The notes below the pieces were generated by a model. The model did not search any database, had not been told where the DNA came from, and saw nothing but the letters and a program-made list of their open reading frames with translations. The position numbers and the translations under genes are program-made. Of a DNA stretch of 60,289 nt, positions 1 to 12,499 are shown one piece after another. Source of the stretch: Pigoraptor chileana (Eukaryota > Opisthokonta > Filasterea); the NCBI GenBank assembly GCA_943704495.1, contig CALSCR010002709.1, forward strand, positions 1-60,289, in the 5' to 3' direction. Numbering within the stretch: the first letter of the stretch is position 1; the number at the start of each line of letters is the position of its first letter.

Positions 1-1428
1 CCACATTGCCATCGACGACTGCGCAAGCTGTTGCTGTTGTTGCTGCTGTTGTTGCTGCTGTTGTTGCTGCTGTTGCTGCTGCTGTTGTTGTTGTTGCGAA
101 CCCGCGCCCACAACCAACATTTGCTGGTGATGCATTTGCTGCAAGTGAAGCAGCTGGGCCTCCCGCGGCGTTGTTGGTGCAGACATCGACAAGCTGTGCA
201 TGTGCCCCATGGGATTGGCATTGACGTTCACGCTGAGGCCGGCACCGACGGCAGCCTGCTGCATGTAGTGCTGCTGCTGCGCAATGCTGTGAGGGTGGAC
301 GTTCTGGCCCTGCAACTGGCCAACGTGCACGTGCACAGGCATGTGTTGTTGTTGTTGCTGCTGCAACGTGTGCATCTGCTGCTGTTGCATCGCCTGCGCC
401 ACAAGACCAACCGCGGTATGTTGCCCAATCGGACCGTTCATGCCGCCAATGTCAATCCCCTTGACACCCGGCCCCTGCAGCTTCAGCAGCGTCTTGCCGA
501 GCATCTCCTTGGCAGCCTCCACGCCATCGTTGCGGAAGGCCTCCCGGAAACCCTCCGCCGTGGGCATCGCTGTGGCACCGGGTCCTGTGCGGTTGGCAGT
601 CTGAAGCACATTCATCACCTTGTTCACCCACGGCGGCATGTCATGACGGCGAAGCGTGTGCTGCGACAGGTGATCTGGCCGCGCAAAACGACTCCCGCAG
701 ACCGCACACACAAAGTTCTTGATGCCGAGATGCTTGCGCTTGTGGCGCGCCAATTCGCACGACCGGGTGAACCGCGCACAGCAGCCGGCCCACGCACAGA
801 GGTAGGGCTTCTCCCCCGTATGCGACCGCTGGTGGGCCTTGAGGTGCGACAGCTTGCCGTACACCTTCCCGCACCCGGCAAACGCGCAGCTCCACTGCTT
901 TCCAGAGCGCACCTTCCCAGACGCAGCCGCTGTGGTGGCCTCGCCGTCCTCGCTCTTCCCATCCTCATTCGCCTCCTCCGACTCGTCATCAGACGACGCA
1001 CCCATCTCGCTGTCGGCAGGCACCGCAACGGTTGGCACCTCAGCCTTCACGTCAGCAGAGGCAATGGCGGGTTTCTCATCGCGTTGTGTTTGTCCTTCTT
1101 CGGTTATAGGCTGCGTTTGCGACTGCGGCTGTTGTGAGCCGTTTTCGCCGCCAAACACATTTTGCGCGTCCAACACAGTGCGAGGAGACAAAACTTCACC
1201 CTTCTTTGCGGGCTGCACACCAGCGGCAGCTACAACAGGTGCCGTCTGACAGGCCGGATCAGACACGCTGACCGCTGATTTGCCCTCAAGCGCAGTGCTA
1301 TTATCACAGCGCACCGCAGCGTCGCCATTTGAATTCTCCGTCTGAATCGATGTCGTGCGAGTGCGCTTCTTGCTAAGCGTGGGCGACAACTCTCGAATAA
1401 CAACATCGCGCTCCGACGACGGATTCAT
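1..1428 (-). CDS. Sp/KLF-like C2H2 zinc-finger transcription factor, polyQ-rich, 3' end outside window
   Basis: Read on the minus strand from an ATG at 1428, one frame stays open for 476 codons to the window edge, so the C-terminus is missing. Three C2H2 fingers lie at about residues 181-262, spaced C-x4-C, C-x4-C, C-x2-C with two seven-residue linkers (the first contains TGEKPY). That is the Sp/KLF arrangement, and finger 1 carries the family-like KLSHLKAH helix. The last finger has H-x4-H. Sp/KLF proteins bind GC or CACCC boxes in the nucleus; DNA binding here is inferred. An acidic stretch rich in Glu, Asp and Ser precedes the fingers. After them come Gln/His/Met-rich sequence and a run of about 23 glutamines near residues 446-470. 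No intron is needed. Close variants of this finger layout exist in other families, so Sp/KLF is likely rather than proven. Confidence 0.85.
   Translation of the reverse strand, partial: MNPSSERDVVIRELSPTLSKKRTRTTSIQTENSNGDAAVRCDNSTALEGKSAVSVSDPACQTAPVVAAAGVQPAKKGEVLSPRTVLDAQNVFGGENGSQQPQSQTQPITEEGQTQRDEKPAIASADVKAEVPTVAVPADSEMGASSDDESEEANEDGKSEDGEATTAAASGKVRSGKQWSCAFAGCGKVYGKLSHLKAHQRSHTGEKPYLCAWAGCCARFTRSCELARHKRKHLGIKNFVCAVCGSRFARPDHLSQHTLRRHDMPPWVNKVMNVLQTANRTGPGATAMPTAEGFREAFRNDGVEAAKEMLGKTLLKLQGPGVKGIDIGGMNGPIGQHTAVGLVAQAMQQQQMHTLQQQQQQHMPVHVHVGQLQGQNVHPHSIAQQQHYMQQAAVGAGLSVNVNANPMGHMHSLSMSAPTTPREAQLLHLQQMHHQQMLVVGAGSQQQQQQQQQQQQQQQQQQQQQQQLAQSSMAMW
26..97. repeat. CAG/CAA polyglutamine-encoding repeat
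   Basis: A mixed CTG/TTG trinucleotide tract on plus reads as about 23 CAG/CAA glutamine codons in the zinc-finger gene. A shorter tract lies near 341-385. Read on plus it gives a spurious poly-leucine ORF. Confidence 0.9.
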
Positions 1429-4400
1429 TTGGGCGGCTGCCAACAATATGTCAAACTGGGGCGCTTGTTCTGTCGCTGTGCCACAAAAGTGATGCCAAGC
1501 CGAATTTTGTTTTTTGTTTTAGAAAACCGAGTTGAGAAATTCAGCCACGCAACAAACGAAAGCAAGAGAGTCAGCACTCACCCATTTTTTATCGTTCAAG
1601 AAAACGTTTTTCACTTGCTTAAATTCTCTGCACTTTTCACAACAAATCCAAATATGTTTTTCACGACCGCAGCATTGAGACGCTCCAAAATCAATTATTC
1701 ATGAAGCCAACTCTGCGCATAACAGATTGCAAGAATCGATTGAGCCGAAATACCAAAATGATGTCGAGAGAGAAGAGGCGTCCATGAACTGTTGGTCGGA
1801 GTATTACAGATGCGGTGCAAACTGCGTCAAAAAGCAGACAAACACGGCAGGTGCGAAGGGAGTTTTCGGGAAGAATGTGTGTGGAAGAACGTAAATGTAT
1901 AGTTTGGACAAGGCTTCGGCGTTCTGTGCGAGCGCTGTGTGCGTGTGTGCGTCTGCGTGTGTTGGGTTGGGTTGCCCTGCGTGTGCTGTGCACCTCACCA
2001 AGAATGGGGCACTTCCGCCCTTGCAACGGACATGCGTGCACGAGTCTCACACACACGCATGCAGACGCATCACAAAACACACAGAGCAGACAAACACACA
2101 CATACAGACACACAACTCACAAACACACACACACACACACTCACACACACAGACACAGAACGTTCCTGGGGGGCATGGCGTTTGGCGTTGCTCATCCCCT
2201 AATTGACTGATTATTTTTTTCGCACCGGAAAAAGCAACCGCAAACAATTATTCAAAGGATCTGTTTCTATACGATTTGTATTGGGATACAATTTATTTCC
2301 TTCACGCCCCGCAGTGGGTGGAGGCGTGCATTGACGCAGCCAGCCACGGCAGTCCGCCATTGGCGGGTTTATTGCTGACGTCTCCCCGGGCGATGGCTGC
2401 TGTATGGTGCCGTGAATGGGCCGGTCCGTCGCAGAGTGAACAAAAGAGAAAAAACATACGACGCACAAACACAAAGAGATGAAAAGAATGAAAAAGGCTG
2501 GTCGGCGATTATTTCGCTTTCTGAATAATGGGACGCCTTTTGTGTGACGCCCGGATTTGTATAGGGGTAATTTTCGGAAATTTTTCCTCAATAGGTTCCG
2601 CAGATATTTCTTTCTATTTTGTATATTTTATTATTTTGCATTGAAAATTTGACAATGGTGGTCTGTAAGTCAAATTTATCGGTAACTTTCAAAATAACCT
2701 CCCAGCTCGAGATTCTATGGGTTTCAGTATGGGAATAATACCCGAGGCGTGAACCCAAAGGTGCGAAAAAGGAACGAATGACGCACCAATTTTTGAAGGG
2801 GTCGCGATTGACGTCAATCGGGGGCGTTACCACGACGCACCCTGGCCAGTCATAGCTAAGCGCGCGGGTGTGTGGGCCACCCAGGGGAAGGGAAGGGAAG
2901 GGAAGGGCTGCCTCGCGAGCTGCTCCCACGGTGCAAGCCACGGCACCAGTATCAATGCACCAGGTACAAACCACACTCCAATCCGGCACGTCATTTTGTC
3001 GCTGGGCGGGCCCCTTTCATGTATACATGTCCGCATCGGGTCACGGCAGCCGACACCCCTACAAATACAGCAACCGACCAACAGACGGGGACAGTCCGAG
3101 GGTGCTACATTGAAGTTATTGCCATTCGTTTCAGCGGTGCATTGAATGCCAACCAGTCGCTGGTTGATTGGGCACGAGAACCGTCACTTCTTCCTTACTT
3201 TGGGTTCCATGAACAGCGGCACGCGCCTGCTGCCGGGGTATTTCATCAGATCATGTTCGGTTTCAGGTGTGCGGCCATGCATACAGTACGTAACCAAAAC
3301 CAACCAGCTGAGGACAAACACTGTGGCGCTGACGAAGCAAGTTCGTTGTTTTTGGTGCGCATTCAATACAATCCGGCTTAGTCCATTCATATCGTCGGGG
3401 TGCGCATGCGACGGATGGCACGGCGCGCGGCCCACCTCAGTCACACATGAGTTCTCCTTCACTCGGTTACCGGCGCAGTGGTGCAGCTCAGGCCGTGTCC
3501 GCCATGGCAACCAATGAAACTGCTGAAAACCTTACGCCGACAGCCGCGCATTGACAGCCGCGCAACTGGAGTGCGCAACGCTCGGCCGCTGCGGCTCAGT
3601 CGGACACGGTGGCTATGAAGTCTACTCGAATGCGGCTCTGCATTGTTGCTGTCTTTCCTGCCGGTGCACACTCAGCTTCAGGCTTCACGGTTGGGCCCTC
3701 TCAGCTCGGGTGGGCACGCTTTGAGACGCCGGCTCCGCAAAAGCAATCCGAGTGCTCAGGCCCTCCCGGGCTGGCTGCGAGTGCGCCTGGCACCCGAGTA
3801 AATTTCCGGCAGCCGTACGTCAACTGCAGTCGAGCTGATCGGGCGCCGTGGTAGTTGTTCCTATGACGCGCCGTTTCATCGGCGTCCTTGAATAATTCAA
3901 ACTACATGTCAGTGGCAGCCGTCTGTGCTAAACCACAGTCGACTTGGATGCCGCCCCTTTGCCGGTTTTCCCGGTGTAAGGCGGTGGCTAGTGAGTGCGT
4001 AAATGCTACCACCGACCGATGCGGCTCAGTGACTCTGCTGTCGACGTGGCGCAATCAGTGACTGCCGCGGCTGCGCATGCCGTGACTGCGTGACTGCGCA
4101 GCGCGGGCCACCGGCCGACGTGCGGCAATGAGAGGCACCTCCGAGAGACGTGCATGCCGGGCATGATCCGAACCTGAGTGGCACTGCCGACCCGCCCATG
4201 GCTGACTCGGTCAGACTAACGAGCACACAGAGCCGGTACTGAAAGAGGCCGTGAATCTATATGGTAGCCCCGGCCATATTATAGGGTACGGCTGGGATCG
4301 GTGTCAGTCGCTGCGGTCAGCCCGCTGGTCCTGCGCGTCATGCTGGACCAGGGGTACTCCTCACGGTATGTAAACCATACTAAAACTGATTTGATTCATA

Positions 4401-4916
4401 CGGCCCGGCCGCCGCCGCGCCAGCCATGGTACTGATGCGAGTGCCCACGGACAGTGCGGCCGGCGCCGCTGTGAGCAGGGGTGCTCGGACTGAGTGAGCA
4501 CCCCTTGCCCGCTGTGAGTGCCTGTCTGTAATAAACCGATTGTAACGAGCACTCGCAAATGTCTGAGTGGTACAGCCCAATATCCGGATTAAAAATTGTC
4601 CGCACCTGTCAACGGCACCAAACACACACAGACGCGCATACAGACACACACAGACAACACACTGCACGCAGACACACACACGCATACTCACAATACCCCA
4701 CATAAAAACATCCCCAAAGCAATCAATCATCATTTTTAAAGGCGCACCAGTTGGCCTAATTCTGCATATCCTGGCCGCACTGCTGCAAAACGCCGATAGA
4801 TCGTGCTTCCATCCCGACCTCTATCACTTCTGTTGCGTACGCAGTAGGTTAGAGTCTGATCACACAGACAGCTTTATTTCTAGTGCCCGAGCCATTCTGC
4901 GTGGGGACTGTGAAAA
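1429..4916. other. Gene-free 3.5-kb stretch between divergent genes
   Basis: Only short ORFs of low complexity or no recognisable family are present. The stretch separates the divergent zinc-finger gene (minus) and ankyrin gene (plus), so it should hold both promoters. Visible contents are a CA-rich tract (2046-2157), a short GGGAA tandem (about 2884-2907), a second CA-rich tract (about 4620-4690), and scattered copies of short motifs such as GCGGCTCAGT (about 3592 and 4021). No tRNA-like fold, transposon protein or long terminal repeat was recognised. An unrecognised noncoding RNA cannot be excluded. Confidence 0.6.
2046..2157. repeat. Interrupted (CA)n microsatellite
   Basis: CA-rich tract with a pure (AC)9 core near 2123-2140 and interrupted flanks. 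Confidence 0.9.
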
Positions 4917-7900
4917 ATGGGGAAGGAAGAAGATCTGCTGGATGCGGCTGGAAAGGGGGACTTTGATAAGGTCGAAAAACTTCTGAACAAGGACTCGAAG
5001 AAGAAGAAGAAGGTGTGGTGGCGTCCTCGTCCCCATTTCCCATTCTATTGTACACTTGCAATGTGAAAACTACGCACAAAAATTGTAAATGCGTGTAATC
5101 GAGCTAACAAAGCTGGCTCCTTTTCAACAACAAAAAATTGTGTGCGTTTATATGCAGGATGAAGATGCTGCGGAGCCCACAAAGGAGAAAGTGGTGGTGA
5201 CGCACTTGAAAATCAACTGCCGTGAAATGGTGACGGCGGGCCATACTCCGTTGATGCTCGCATCACTCAATGGCTTCACTGAAATTGTTGAAATACTGCT
5301 GTGGCACTCTGCGGAAACAAATCTCAAGGACTCGAAAAAGTGAGGACAATGATTGTTATTGTTGGTTCAATGGCCGTTGTAATGCAGGATTGGTGGTTCT
5401 TTGTTTACATATAGGGCGTAAATGGACCGCTGCATGTGGTTTCGCACGTCGGATGCTAGTTTGAATGTGGTGAATCGCGTGCGCATCAAAAGCGAAAAAT
5501 GTTAACATATCCGTTTGCTGTTCAACTCTGCAAGGAATACGGCCCTCCACTTGGCGGCGTGGAGTGGGAAGACGGAGATTGTGGATCTACTTTTGAATTT
5601 TGGCGCCAAAATCAACGAAAAGTGCGCGACGGGCGACACGGCGCTTCACTATGCGGCACAATTTGGGCACCGCTTTGTCATTCACCGCCTGCTCAAGGCC
5701 GGCGCGGATCCAATGGAGGCGAATGCAGCTGGCGAGACCCCTCTGGATGTTGCCGCGCGTTTCGACAAGCGCGATTGCGTGTCTCTCCTTCTGGACAATG
5801 ATGCACGCGTAGTCGCCTGCACAAGGGTGAGCGAGTGTGTTGTGTATGCATTTGGAAGTAGGACGGATCATCGGATGAAGCTCAGCATTGCACACGCTGT
5901 ATCTCAGAGTCATGTAATGCGGACTTGCTTGGTGCGATTGAGTATTGAAGGTCTGTTTGTGTGGTGTGTGTGTGTGTGTGTGTGAATGTGTGCTGCATGT
6001 CTGTGTGCGTGTGTGCGTGTTTGCCATTCTCATTCTTCTGCACCACAAATGCAACACAGTCGCTTCGTGAGGCCGCCAAGACGGGCCGCAATGAGATTGT
6101 GGCCATTCTGTTGGACGCCGGCATGGACCCCAATGACATCGATGCGTCGACAGGATCAACGGCCCTCCACGAGGCCGCACGGTACTTTCGCAAGGACGCC
6201 GCGCGGCTACTGTTGGAGTACGGCGCCGACATGCTTCTCAAGAACAGCGCGGGTGAATCGGCGCTCGGCATTGTGGAGCAGTACCACAAACTCAAGGAAA
6301 ACGACATTTATCCGCTGTTCAAGGGTGCGTGGTGCTTGTTTGTATGGGGTGATGTATGATGTGTAATGCATTTGTGTATATGTCTGCGCGCGAAATGTTG
6401 CCTGTTTGTGCGGCACGAGTTTTAACTTTTTTGCTTTGCGCTGTGGTTGTGTTGCAACGCTTATTTGGGGTTTCTCGGCACGGCCACTCTTTTTTTGTGC
6501 GTTGACTGCCATCCACAGAACGCTATGGAAAGGCTGCGACAAAGCACAAGCGCATCAGCGTCATGCCATTGGCGCCCGTCGTCGTCGACCCCACCACCAA
6601 AGTTGCACCGAGTAAGACACCGTTGCCCGTTCCTCCTCCTCTCACTACTGCGATACACTGACACTCACTCATGCAAAGGTCACATGACACACCGACTGAA
6701 TGCCCCCTCCCAACCCCCCTCCCAACCCCCAGAGTCAGTGGTTGCGCCCATGAAGAGCCGCGGGCGGTGGACTCAGAACAACGACCAGTTTCGCAACATT
6801 GCGATTGCGGGCCACGCGCCTAGCAACCTTCTCATCGACGACCCGAAGAAGTTCTGGCAGATCCCCTCTGCGCAGCGCAACTGGATTGTGTTTGATTTCG
6901 GCACGCCGCACGTGATCACGGGCATCCGCCTGTGTGGGTGGAGCAACGCTGCCATGGTCCGCGAGTTTCAGTTTGACCACGCAGAGTCGCTGTCGGGGCC
7001 TTGGGACACGGCGCTCGTCGCAACGGCGGAAAAAGTGGGACCGGAAAGCCTCTCAGAACCGGGCGTGGCGCAGGACTTTGTAGGCAGCTTTGCGGCAACG
7101 GCGCGGTATTGGCGCCTTTTTGTGCGCACTAACCACGGGTCGTTCAACACTGCGCTACACAAAGTCCAGTTTTTTGGCGCAGGTAAACAGCAGAGGCGTA
7201 AAGCGCGTTGCTTGCCTGTGTGGCTGTGGGAACCTTTATTGTTTTTTTTTGTGCGCGCGCGTGTGTGTGTGTGTGTGTGTGCGTGCGTGCGTGCGTGAGC
7301 ATGCCTTGCCGTGCTTCCATACTTGTGACTCACTGAACCGCGCTCTACTGCTGCTTTATACATTCTTTGCAGACAAGGGGCTGATCGAGTGGCTCGAGGG
7401 TCTAGGTGCCGCGCAGTATCTTGAGTCGTTTGTCCAGCACGGCTTCAGCGAACTCTCCGACGTTCCTTTCCTTCTCGACAGCGACATTGCCAGTTGCGTC
7501 TCCCTCCCGGGCCACAGGAAAAAAGTTTCGATCGCAGTCAAGGAGCAGAAGGACAAATGTGAGGGCCAGGGGTGTTGGATTTGTGTGTGTGTTCTCTTTC
7601 TCCCAGTGTCGTCTGTCTGTCGCTTTCTCGTTGGAGTCGATGAGCTTATGCTTAAGCCATGCTGCGTACTGAAGGTCTCTATCTCTCTGTCTTTGTGGAG
7701 TCCATGGGCATACCGTAAGACACTGACTTGAATCTTACATCTCTCTCTGTCACTCTCTATCACTCTCTGTCACTCTCTGTCGAGGGCAGCCGTGGTCCTT
7801 CAATCCATCTCCTTCTCCGTCCCGCCCGTATTTGAGACGCGCGAGCACAGCGTCCTCCCGCCGTTCACTGTCATTGGAAGCGCCGGATGTGAGGATGAGC

Positions 7901-8382
7901 TTGAGCTTGTGGCGCACGGCGATCCCGCCATCGAGGGGACTCTGATTCGCCGACTGGTCAACAAGGGATCCAGGCCATCCGAGGCAACTTTCGATGACAT
8001 CAAACTGTCTCCCGCCGGGAATTATCTGCTGGAAGTGCGCGCGGTGCACAATGTGGACATTTTTGTGCAACAGCAGGCGCCGATTGTTGTTGGTGAGTCG
8101 TGCGTGCATGCTCCATTGCTTCAGGCGCCTGATTTAAATGCCGTTGTGAAGATGAAAATGCAGCATTTGATTTTGTTCCATGTGTCCTCCTGCACGCGCT
8201 TTCTCTGTGCCCATTGTTGGAGTCGATGGGGCCTGTTTCCAGTACTGAAGGCCTCTCTCCTGCCTTTGACATGCCATTTTATAAACGGCACGAATCGCTG
8301 CCGCACAGGTTTCGAACTCAAGCAAAACACGCAATTGGACGCCATGTTTGGGGATCTCGACAGCATGCTCAAGTTCGATTGA
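4917..8382 (+). CDS. Ankyrin repeat / F5/8-type C (discoidin-like) / SAM domain protein
   Basis: Nine exons join in phase: 4917-5012, 5158-5339, 5535-5826, 6060-6324, 6519-6611, 6733-7182, 7373-7558, 7790-8092, 8309-8382, giving 646 residues. All donors are GT. Residues about 55-275 form ankyrin repeats with motifs such as TALHLAAWSG and TALHEAARY. Residues about 325-459 resemble an F5/8-type C (discoidin) beta-sandwich (WIVFDFG, GIRLCGW, YWRLFVRTNHG). Residues about 461-521 form a SAM domain beginning LIEWLEGLGAAQYLESF. A beta-rich segment of unknown type follows (about 522-622), with a short tail. There is no signal peptide, so a cytosolic scaffold is the simplest reading. Ankyrin and SAM domains mediate protein contacts; the ligand of the discoidin-like part is unknown. 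I know of no named family with this exact order. Confidence 0.9.
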
Positions 8383-9152
8383 GGCGCACCCCCCCTCCCG
8401 CTGTAATAATACCACCGCCGTATGGACGCATCTGCTTACTCGCACTTACCACCGGTTGTTGTTGTTTTGTTGCTGCGCTACTGTTACTTGTGGCGATATG
8501 CCACCAGCTGATTGCCTTGTACAGACTACTTTTTTAAATCCTTGTATGATAACTAAATCTCGAGCAGCACCACATATGGGATGGTGGATCAAGTCTCTCC
8601 TCATGGCCTCCTGCTGGCAGCCGCGCCTTGTCGCATTGTCGGCGAATTGGATGCATTTTTTTTTTGAAACGCAAATGGCGAATGCGGATATAGTCGATAG
8701 GATGGTATTGTCGCGGCGTAGTGCAGCAATCGGTCAGTGGAGCCCCGCGTTTTGCCACTGGCGCACTGCCTGTCCGTGTTTGCATCCGGGGCCATGCACT
8801 GCCTGTCCGTGTCACCGCACATCGACTGTCTGTGGGAGGGGTGCACCGCGGTGGAGGGCATCGTGGACATCTCACGGCGACAACGCCAGCGGAAGCAGAG
8901 AGCTGCCCCGTCACAATCGCGCTCACTGACGTCACTGGCGGCAGTGCCTCGCCGTATTGTACAACATCCCTCTCGGATTCATTCCTGCTTAATTCTAGGC
9001 ATACTGAAAGAGTGGACATGTACTCGCATCGATCCAGCCGACGCGGCGATGGGAAGTCAGTTCCAATCGTACACTTGCGACAATTGCAACCACACAAACA
9101 ACGCCACACACAACACAAAATTGAGAGCACACGGCGAAAAACACACTCTGTG
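8383..9152. other. Intergenic gap between convergent genes
   Basis: Gap of 770 bp between the stops of the ankyrin gene and the O-mannosyltransferase gene. No coding signal was found. It contains a 17-bp direct repeat (GCACTGCCTGTCCGTGT) at 8763 and 8796. Confidence 0.6.
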
Positions 9153-12100
9153 TCAGATGTACTGGAAGTTCCAGGCCCTCATCCACTGGAGCGCGCGGAG
9201 GTGCTCAAGCGAGATGGGCGTGCCTTCAGAGAGGGGCCTGAACTTGGCAAAGCTGACAAATGCAGCTGCGCACGTGAACAACGCCACAACCCACGAGACG
9301 ACACTGTGTGCGTGGACCCAGCGCGGTGCCAGTGCGGCCGCCGCCAGCGAGGTGGCGCGGTCGGCAATGGCGACGGATGCAAGGATGGCGCAGTATAGCG
9401 CAGGAAGATAGTGGTGGAGGAACAGCTGGCGCTCCATAATGAAGAAAGGCGCGTAGCAGAAGAGATAGCCGCAGACGAATATGGCGCACGCGTCGTTCAC
9501 GCGGACGGGACGAGAGGGGCAAGGGGGGCGTCCTGCAATGCGTGCGTCGGTGCCAATGTCGACAGTCAATTAGTTGTTGTCTGTCAGTTCTGCTTTCTTA
9601 CTGCTTTGAGAGTGTGTTTGAAGCCACGTGATCAACCGCAGTGAGTTGGCACTGCCCTCCCATTATCCTGCACGGGAACTGTCACACACACACAACACAC
9701 ACACATACACATACATACACTAGCTACAGCGCGTCGGCAAAGCAGAAACGACAGCATGTGACACGCAGTGCGCAACACATGGTATGGATGTCACGTGCAA
9801 GCACATAAAGCACACAAAGCACATAATGCCCAAAAAGGCACAAAAGGCACAAAAGGCACAAAAAGCACAAAAGGCACACAAACTACACACCACCGTCTGT
9901 TTCGTCGTCCCCCAACGACCCAAGCCACGTGCAGCACACGGCGACCTGTGCAGCGATTGCCGCAAATATGCCCACCGTCGATGCCCACCAAACGAGAGGG
10001 TTGCCAAGGAGATAGATCTGGCTGTTATCGGGGCCCATCCAGTAGCTGACGCCTGGCAGTGCACATGCAGGTTAGGGGAGTATATATAAAATGCGGTCAC
10101 GTGTGTAAACGCGCGAGATGCACAGTAATGTGCGGAAACATACACACACGCAGACGTACCTCCTCCCAGAAAAGGCCACGAATACGCCGATGACGCGTAC
10201 GGATGTGACCCTTTGAGGCGGCCATTTGCAACGAGGATCGCCCAGTTGATACCAAAGAACAGGCGAATAAACGATGGTTTGCTTGCGTCGCCGCGCGGGT
10301 CGTCAGCGGAAATGCGCTCATCGGGCACTGCGTGGGAGGAACATCACGCGATGCAACGGAGGGGGAGGGGGGGTGGGGGTGGGTGAGAAGGAGATGTCAC
10401 GGACGCACATTCGTGGCACAGACATCCTAGCCTCACAAGAAGACGGCGACAAACAAACACAACCAACACCCACTGTTTGCGTTCAAGTGCCCCTCGATGC
10501 GCCATAAGGAAGGCGGCGCCGCATTACCGGACGAGGAGGGGGAGGGCGCGCACATGAGTTCCCCGAGACCGCCCGCCCACTGCGGCAGAGTCCTGTGCGT
10601 CACCCGCACCCCGCATCCGTCGCACTGACACACGAGCGCAAAGTGCGTGTAATACGACCTGATCGAGTCGTCAGGCGCGCGCGTGTTCACATCGCCGCCC
10701 ATTGCATTCTCCGCCGCATCCACATGCGCACCCATTGCGTTTGTGTTTCCGCTTGCAGCATCGTCGAACACGCCGGACCCCGCGAGGACCTTCCATGTGG
10801 CACAGCGCAGGCGCGACGGAGGCTGTGGATCGCCCGCCCGCACATCAATCGCACCCACAGCAATCGAGTCATCGGCCGTCCCATTCGCAACAACCCGCCG
10901 CTCACTAGGAACTCCTCCACACGACAGATACGCCCCCGTCACCACGTGCCTGAGTGAGAATTCATCGCCCGCGCGCAAGAGGCGCCCGCCACTGTCGCGC
11001 GGGCCGGTGGAAAGCAGAGGCGTTTCTATGGACCATGCATTTGCACGGGAACGCACCGACAGCAGCGCAACCGCGGCACTTCGTATCCCCGATGGAAGTT
11101 CAACATCGCGCATGTGGAGATATGCCGGGGTATTTGCGTCGGCGTCGGCGTCGGCGTCGGCAACGCGCAGGTGGACGACGGAGCCAAAGGCGGCGTGCGA
11201 GGGACCCCACTCGACACTGCGCATGAGCAGGTGATTGCGGTACCCGGCGCTCATGAACAGATCGCCCGGTCCAGGCCCATTAAACATTGCAAAGTGCATC
11301 GCAAACAGGGCGACATATGCGGCGACGGGCAGACCAACGAGGCACAGGAAGCGCGCGCCAAAGTGCCTGCCAACGGGCACCCAATCCTCCGTCTCTATGT
11401 CAAGCACACTCTCCGCAACAACGACGACGACGTCTCTCGCGGCGTAATAACCAACAAACAGCGCAATGAACACTCCGTTGAGCTTTGTGCCGACGGCCAG
11501 CGCCATTGCAAGCCCCGTCGCCGCCATGCACGCCCACCACCGCACGCTGAAGGAGGGTGGTCGAGTGCGTGACACGCGCACCTTGACCACCAGCCACACG
11601 CACAGCGCAACGCCGGCTAGAAGCGGTGCGTCAAGGAGGATCAGCCGCGAGTGCGTGTGCAGCGCATTGTCAAAGAGAACGAGGGCGCCACCGAGGAGTG
11701 CGTACGGTAGCGCAACACCGCCGTCAACAAGCGTCACAAATGCGAGGGGTGCGAGTGTCGCGCCGAACACTGCCGACGTGGTGCGCATCGCCGCGTACGG
11801 AACAGATGCATTGTACGGCGTTCCAATCCGTGCAAAAGAAAAGCGGCCGTCGTAGCCGTGCGCATGCGCAACAGCGTAGAGGATGAGCTTGCCAAGGGGC
11901 GGATGAAGGTCGAAAAAGTGTGTGCCGCGAATGTAATGGCCGACAAAGCCGCCAAAGTGGACCTCGTCGAACACGACCTGCGACGGAAGGGCGATGTCGG
12001 CGGTGCGCACGTGGAGGGCGACCACAAGCACGGCGGCGGCAATGAGGTACTTTGCAGCACGCCCAGGACGCCGGTGGAGCGACCGCCCGCTCAGGACCAC

Positions 12101-12499
12101 GTGGTCTGCCGCATCACCCGCCCTCGCGCCGTGGGTGCCGTGGGTGCCGGGTGGCAGGGCACGCACAGGATGCGCTGCGTGCGGGTGTGCGTAGGGAGCA
12201 CGGGAGCGCGGGGGCTGCGGGCAGTGAGCGGGAGCAAGGGCCGCGGCGGTCGACCGAGTGCCGGCCGCTTGCGCACTGGCGCATCCATCGGTGTGTGTGT
12301 GTGGCAGCGGCAGACAGAGTCCGTCACTAAGTGGACTACTTACGCGCGCATCGCTGTCGTTAGAGTAAGGGACCCGCTTACAAGTGCATTGTCTGCATGC
12401 CGCGCAACTGTGAAATTCGTCCTCGATGGAAATCAGATGAGTGGCATCCTCGCAAGCGAATGATTTATGCCACCTTATTTTGAAGTAGCAGGATCGCAA
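9153..12499 (-). CDS. Dolichyl-phosphate-mannose protein O-mannosyltransferase, PMT4/POMT1-like, with MIR region
   Basis: Exons on minus are 12499-10474, 10327-10160, 10052-9891 and 9532-9153; phases agree and give up to 911 residues. The GT39 signature near residue 175 reads FDEVHFGGF and then DLHPPLGK; the Asp-Glu pair is the catalytic region of PMTs. FDEVHFG resembles PMT4/POMT1 more than PMT2. A MIR region of about 230 residues follows (LHMRDVELPSG, then SLRHVVTGAYLSCGG). The C-terminal membrane part includes HPYASSAYSWPF, VSYWMGPDNSQIYLLGNP and FFIMERQLFLHHYLPA, and the end RAWNFQYI fits the family. The enzyme transfers mannose from dolichyl-phosphate-mannose to Ser/Thr in the ER membrane. 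The N-terminus is uncertain: the only in-frame Met gives a Pro/His/Arg-rich leader of about 145 residues, with a GTAAGT donor-like site in it. Confidence 0.92.
9833..9877. repeat. 9-bp minisatellite in an O-mannosyltransferase intron
   Basis: Five tandem copies of AAAAGGCAC (one with a G-to-A change) lie in the last intron; looser copies precede them from about 9805. Confidence 0.85.

Noticed and set aside
31-1137. Plus-strand ORF that opens with a long poly-leucine run
   Set aside because: It is the antisense of the polyglutamine and zinc-finger gene; the minus frame shows three well-formed C2H2 fingers.
2868-3381. ORFs of 81-169 residues in the gene-free block
   Set aside because: They have low coding likeness, no known motif and several overlapping frames of equal length.
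3498-3516. CCGCCATGGCAACC, resembling an X-box
   Set aside because: Only the right half-site fits, and it lies 1.4 kb from any start codon.
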